NCBI GenBank assembly: GCA_021824155.1
Contig: JAKALN010000007.1
Location: forward strand, 1 to 32,952
From: a bacterium
GTDB taxonomy: Bacteria > Patescibacteriota > Microgenomatia > Levybacterales > UBA12049
Length of the DNA: 32,952 bases
Direction: 5' to 3'
Positions 28,950-32,952 of this stretch are shown piece by piece. The translations under genes were made by a program, and so were the position numbers. Each line of letters begins with the position of its first letter. The first letter of the stretch is position 1. A model generated the notes under the pieces. It worked only from the letters and a program-made list of their open reading frames with translations, had not been told where the DNA came from and made no database searches.

Positions 28950-29527
28950 TATAAACTTATCTTAACTGCCCCCTCCCTTATAATTTGCCACGGTTTTACC
29001 GAAACATCAATGACCGTTGAAGGCTGTTTTAATTTACACTCTCCTTTTACTACAAAATCGGCAAGACTAACCAGTTCGGGGTCTAAATCTTCAAAATTAT
29101 AAGGCGTTTCTTTACCGTGGAAATTAGCAGAAGGACCTAAGACTCCCACCCCTATCTTTTTTATTATGGAAAGTATTGTATTGTTATCCGGAATTCTCAC
29201 GCCTAAATTTTTTCCGTTTCCTCTTACAAGCTTTGGCACCATGTCCAAAAAGGCCGGGAGAATTATAGTAAGAGCACCGGGCCAGTACTTATCCGTTAAT
29301 TTGTCTTCAACTTCAATGGGAAAATCTATGACATATTTTCTGATCATATCCAAACTATCGAATAAAACCGGAACCGCCTGGGTTTGCGGCCTTTTACGTA
29401 TATTGAATAGCCTTCTAACCGCATTTTCTCTATCTATTCTACATCCTATTCCAAAAGCGGTATCTGTAGGAAAAATTATAATCCCTCCCCCGTTTAAAAC
29501 CTTAACCGCTTGCTCAACATCATTCAT
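28949..29527 (-). CDS. tsaC: Threonylcarbamoyl-AMP synthase (Sua5/YciO/YrdC family)
   Basis: GGIIIFPTDTAFGIGCR; KRPQTQAVPV; GVRIPDN; GPSANFHG. Confidence 0.92.
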   Translation of the reverse strand: MNDVEQAVKVLNGGGIIIFPTDTAFGIGCRIDRENAVRRLFNIRKRPQTQAVPVLFDSLDMIRKYVIDFPIEVEDKLTDKYWPGALTIILPAFLDMVPKLVRGNGKNLGVRIPDNNTILSIIKKIGVGVLGPSANFHGKETPYNFEDLDPELVSLADFVVKGECKLKQPSTVIDVSVKPWQIIREGAVKISL

Positions 29528-29978
29528 ATCTAATAATTTTTATTTCCCTCCTATTATCTCCTAAATATTTAAAAAATATGTTCGTCCTTTTACCGGATAA
29601 TAATTCTTCCATTTTTTCAGCCCATTCGATTGCTACAATATTATTGGGGTTTTCGATAATTTCTTTAATACCTAATCCTTCTATATCCTTGGTATTTCCT
29701 GTCCTGTATAAATCTATATGGTAAAAAAGTTTAGGCCCTTGGTCTTTAATTTTTAGTCCTAAGTCATATGTCCTTACTATAATAAATGTTGGAGAAATTA
29801 TTCTTTTTTCTATGCCCAACCCAAGCGCTAACCCTTGGACAAAAGTGGTCTTCCCTCCCCCTAAATTTCCGTAAAGAGCAATAATTCCTCCTCCCGTTAA
29901 ATTTTTTCCGAATTCCTCCCCCAATCTTTTTGTTCCCTCCGAATTTTCGGTAATAAAAATTTCTTCCGTTTTATTCAT
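29520..29978 (-). CDS. tsaE: tRNA threonylcarbamoyladenosine biosynthesis ATPase TsaE
   Basis: IIALYGNLGGGKTTFVQGLALGLG; SPTFIIV; HIDLYR; AIEWAEK. Confidence 0.93.
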   Translation of the reverse strand: MNKTEEIFITENSEGTKRLGEEFGKNLTGGGIIALYGNLGGGKTTFVQGLALGLGIEKRIISPTFIIVRTYDLGLKIKDQGPKLFYHIDLYRTGNTKDIEGLGIKEIIENPNNIVAIEWAEKMEELLSGKRTNIFFKYLGDNRREIKIIRYE

Positions 29979-30789
29979 TCTGTTTTTTTATTTTCTTATA
30001 ATATAACTTGGAAAACAAGATGGCACAGCATAAAATAGAAACTAAACCGGAGAAAATTAAAATTTTGGGAATAGTATTCTCTTCTGAAGCAAGAAAAATT
30101 TCTCTTTTTTTGGGAACAGGAGAATTTGTTACGAACATTGCGTTCAAAAAAGCACTTTGGGAGGTTTCGCCCAAAACATCTTCCTCTAAATTTGCATCAT
30201 CCGAGGATTCCATATGCAATTCTGTATAAGACGCACTAGGCACCGGAGAAAAAGAATTGTTTGGACTGGCAGTTGGTGAGCTTTGGGAAGTAGGACTTGG
30301 AGCAGAAGAAGACTCGGGAGTAGGAGTTAATAGATTAATTTGAATATCAACGGGAGTTTGTTGGTCGGAAGCCTGACTTCCCGATGACGTATAGCGCCTT
30401 AATTTTAGTTTATACATACCTTTACCTAAATAGTCATTTATTTCCGGGTCTCCAAGCCTTGCCGTGACTGTTGCTAAAACTATTTTTGAAGAATCTATGG
30501 TTACGGGAAAATATAATTTACCGTCGCTTCCGCTATACCAATTTAAACCGTTAAAAGTTTCACCAAAGTAGTTAGATGTACCGTCTTTATATAAATCCAC
30601 CCTTAGGTAATTTTGTCCTAAAGAAGCACCGGAAATTGAGGCCGTAATAATAAAATTTTCATCTTTTATATCGCTTGGCAAGTTAATAACCGAAACCGTA
30701 ACGGCAAATGCTTTGGAAATGAAGATAAAACTTACAATAAATAAGTTTATAGAAAACAAAACGAGCAATTTTTTGTTTCTATGAAACAT
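29971..30789 (-). CDS. Secreted/membrane-anchored protein with S/P/T-rich linker, unknown function
   Basis: Signal peptide-like N-terminus, beta-rich region, PTPESSSAPSPTSQSSPTASP linker, C-terminal TM. Confidence 0.7.
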   Translation of the reverse strand: MFHRNKKLLVLFSINLFIVSFIFISKAFAVTVSVINLPSDIKDENFIITASISGASLGQNYLRVDLYKDGTSNYFGETFNGLNWYSGSDGKLYFPVTIDSSKIVLATVTARLGDPEINDYLGKGMYKLKLRRYTSSGSQASDQQTPVDIQINLLTPTPESSSAPSPTSQSSPTASPNNSFSPVPSASYTELHMESSDDANLEEDVLGETSQSAFLNAMFVTNSPVPKKREIFLASEENTIPKILIFSGLVSILCCAILFSKLYYKKIKKQNE

Positions 30790-30798
30790 AAAAAGCCT

Positions 30799-32034
30799 CT
30801 ACATAGAGACCCTGTCTATTTCAAAGATACTGTTTAATGAATAATGATCCGTAAAAGAGATATCGTGTCCGCCCGAAATATAAGGGTCGTTCATAACATA
30901 GTTTCCCCCCGAACCGCTTTTAAGAACTACAAAATGTGTCCCTCCATAAGCATATATGCCTACTATTACAGGACCTCCTTGAAGAGAAGAATCAAGGGGA
31001 GATGTGCCGCTTCTTGATATATTTACACCCTTTACACTTATTGAATATTTAAGCATGGCTGTACCTACGGCAAAATTGCTATCCCCGCTTTGTGCGATAT
31101 CCGAAGGCAATATATCCGTATGTCCCATATGGCTTGCAATCATGGCAATAGAAGTTATAAGACACCCGTAGCCTGCCATACTGTAGCCATCTTGGTTGTT
31201 TATAAGCATATTTCCCCATTGGGAATCCCTCTGGTTATAATAACATCCCCAACTGTCACAACTTGTCTGTCCGCTTAATATTGAAGCCCCCCCCTGGCCG
31301 GTAACAAATCTGGAAAATCCCGCTAACTGGGCTTTTGCTTGAGCCAGCAAAGACTGATAATTAGCTTCGCTTCCCTGTGTCTGGCTAAGCAAATCCTGCT
31401 TTGCTGATTTTTCCTGGTTTAATTGATCTGTATAAGCCTGAAGCTGGGCTTCCAAAGCAACTACTTTTTTCTTCTCTTCTTCAAATATAGTTTTCTGGTT
31501 TGCGTAATCTACTTTTGCCTGTTCGGTATCGTAAATAAGTTGTTTATCGTGAGCCTGGGCAATTTTTAAATAATTAAGCCTTTTAAAGAAATCCGAAGCA
31601 TTTCCCGAAGTTAAAAGAATCTGGAAAGGCTGGACCGTACCCACTTCGTAGGTTGCGACAATTCTGTTTGCCAAAACATTAACCAAACCATTTAATGATT
31701 GTTCAAGGCCGGAAACTTTTTTGGTAGCAGTATCTATATCTAAGGTAAGACTTGTAATCTGTTCCTGAGTGGCCTCAATCCTATATTCCGTGAGTTTAAT
31801 TTGGCTGTCCATAACCGCAATTTGTGAAGATAAGGTTTTTTCCTGTCCCTGAAGGTCGGAGATTTTGCTCTCCAATTCTATTATTTGTTGCTGAAGTGCA
31901 TCTGTATTAGGAGTAGCCGTCGGGGTTGGAGTAGGCGTATCAGAATAAACGGCTGTTTTTGAAAATAAAAAACTAACTAAAATTACAAGAAAGAAAATCA
32001 AAAAAATTTTGTTTTTTACAAAGAAAGATTTCAT
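30799..32034 (-). CDS. Coiled-coil secreted protein with C-terminal C39-like cysteine peptidase domain
   Basis: Signal peptide, long heptad region (LESKISDLQGQEKTLSSQIAVMDSQ...), then QRDSQWGN...YGCLITSIAMI...GTHFVVL...MNDPY. Confidence 0.85.
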   Translation of the reverse strand: MKSFFVKNKIFLIFFLVILVSFLFSKTAVYSDTPTPTPTATPNTDALQQQIIELESKISDLQGQEKTLSSQIAVMDSQIKLTEYRIEATQEQITSLTLDIDTATKKVSGLEQSLNGLVNVLANRIVATYEVGTVQPFQILLTSGNASDFFKRLNYLKIAQAHDKQLIYDTEQAKVDYANQKTIFEEEKKKVVALEAQLQAYTDQLNQEKSAKQDLLSQTQGSEANYQSLLAQAKAQLAGFSRFVTGQGGASILSGQTSCDSWGCYYNQRDSQWGNMLINNQDGYSMAGYGCLITSIAMIASHMGHTDILPSDIAQSGDSNFAVGTAMLKYSISVKGVNISRSGTSPLDSSLQGGPVIVGIYAYGGTHFVVLKSGSGGNYVMNDPYISGGHDISFTDHYSLNSIFEIDRVSM

Positions 32035-32062
32035 ATCTCATAAAACATCTTTAAAATAAAGC

Positions 32063-32929
32063 CTATTTAAGGTACCTTAAAACTGCCAAATAGCTTGAAA
32101 AAGCACCAAGCATTGCAGCCAAAATAAGTTCTACCCCCAAAAGCTCTAACAAAACAATAGATGATACCGGCAAAACAGGAATCCCTCTTAGAAAGGATTC
32201 CAAAAAAGGAGTGCTATACCAAAGAGCAACCGATGCAATAACCCAACCTAAAAAGGCTCCTATTACGCCGTAGAGCATTCCCTCAAAAATAAAGGGCCAT
32301 CTTATATACCAGTTTGTTGCACCGATTAATCTCATTATTTCTATATCTTCTTTTTTTTGGGATATTTTTATTCCTATAATGGTTACCATTATAAAAACTG
32401 AAACAAGAGAAAGTACTACAACTAAAGCCAGCCCAATTTTTCTAAGCGCAGATGTCCAATCCGTTAAAGTTGACACAACATCCTTTTGGAAAACTACTTC
32501 CTGAACTATAGAAGAATTCTTAAGGGTGTCGGAAATTGGAGATAAATCTTCAATTTTTGTCGTTGAGATCTCCAAGGATGCGGGGAGTATATCTGCCGTT
32601 ACCAAGTCCAGCAAAAGGGGGTCATTTTTATTCTGCTCACGGTAGATTTTTAAAGCTTCTTCTTTTGACACAAATTTTATAGACGCTATTTTCCCTGTTG
32701 ATTGCAAGTTATTTTCCAAAGAATTGATATCACTTTGTTTTGCCTCATTCTTAAAAAATGCGGTTACTTGGGGTTTTGACTCGAAATAGTTTACAATCTG
32801 CGAAGATCCGCCTATTAAAAATGTAAAAAAAGACACCGTTAAGAAAGTAAGCATCATAATTAAAATAGCAGCAAACGCCTGATAGGGTGACCTTCTTATA
32901 TTTCTCCATGTTGTTTTAAAATGTTTCAT
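32063..32929 (-). CDS. ftsX: Cell-division protein FtsX (ABC permease-like)
   Basis: N-terminal TWRNIRRSPYQAFAAILIMMLTFLTVSFF; ECD; QKKEDIEIMRLIGATNWYIRWPFIFEGMLYG. Confidence 0.93.
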   Translation of the reverse strand: MKHFKTTWRNIRRSPYQAFAAILIMMLTFLTVSFFTFLIGGSSQIVNYFESKPQVTAFFKNEAKQSDINSLENNLQSTGKIASIKFVSKEEALKIYREQNKNDPLLLDLVTADILPASLEISTTKIEDLSPISDTLKNSSIVQEVVFQKDVVSTLTDWTSALRKIGLALVVVLSLVSVFIMVTIIGIKISQKKEDIEIMRLIGATNWYIRWPFIFEGMLYGVIGAFLGWVIASVALWYSTPFLESFLRGIPVLPVSSIVLLELLGVELILAAMLGAFSSYLAVLRYLK

Positions 32930-32952
32930 AATTATTCTTCTTTTACTTCTTT

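Overview
This 33-kb window is a dense, AT-rich, housekeeping-type bacterial chromosome segment. Gene content and style suggest a Candidate Phyla Radiation/Patescibacteria genome, probably Microgenomates-like; this is an inference, since no 16S is present. Contents, roughly in order: Maf; tRNA-Gln(CTG) without an encoded CCA; DgkA-PAP2; GltX; a D-Ala-D-Ala carboxypeptidase; an archaeal-type AspRS; an unrecognised 305-aa protein; RecJ; CCA-adding enzyme; YqeY; MetK; SecF; SecD; a wHTH-nucleotidyltransferase; DUF3048 and DUF4446 proteins; zinc-ribbon microproteins; a nucleotide-sugar/glycosyltransferase cluster (PMT-like, GT2-GtrA, UXS-like, Gmd, Rmd-like, Ugd, RmlD-like, RmlB, RmlA); a CAP-domain protein; TsaB-TsaC-TsaE; a coiled-coil C39-like hydrolase; and FtsX. 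I see no prophage, transposase or cas genes. The signals most worth a second look are: (i) an orphan protein made of four ~59-60-aa repeats, whose mRNA leader ends in a terminator-like hairpin that overlaps its own Shine-Dalgarno; (ii) several compact divergent promoters whose -35/-10 boxes overlap or are palindromic and whose predicted start sites fall on or within a few nt of ATG, implying leaderless mRNAs for operon-first genes; (iii) 7-bp tandem-repeat insertions inside conserved recJ and tsaE; (iv) a duplicated 31-bp element at a gene junction; and (v) a half-length TsaB and a coiled-coil/C39 hydrolase next to FtsX. All coordinates and repeats were read by eye. No homology search or folding software was run.
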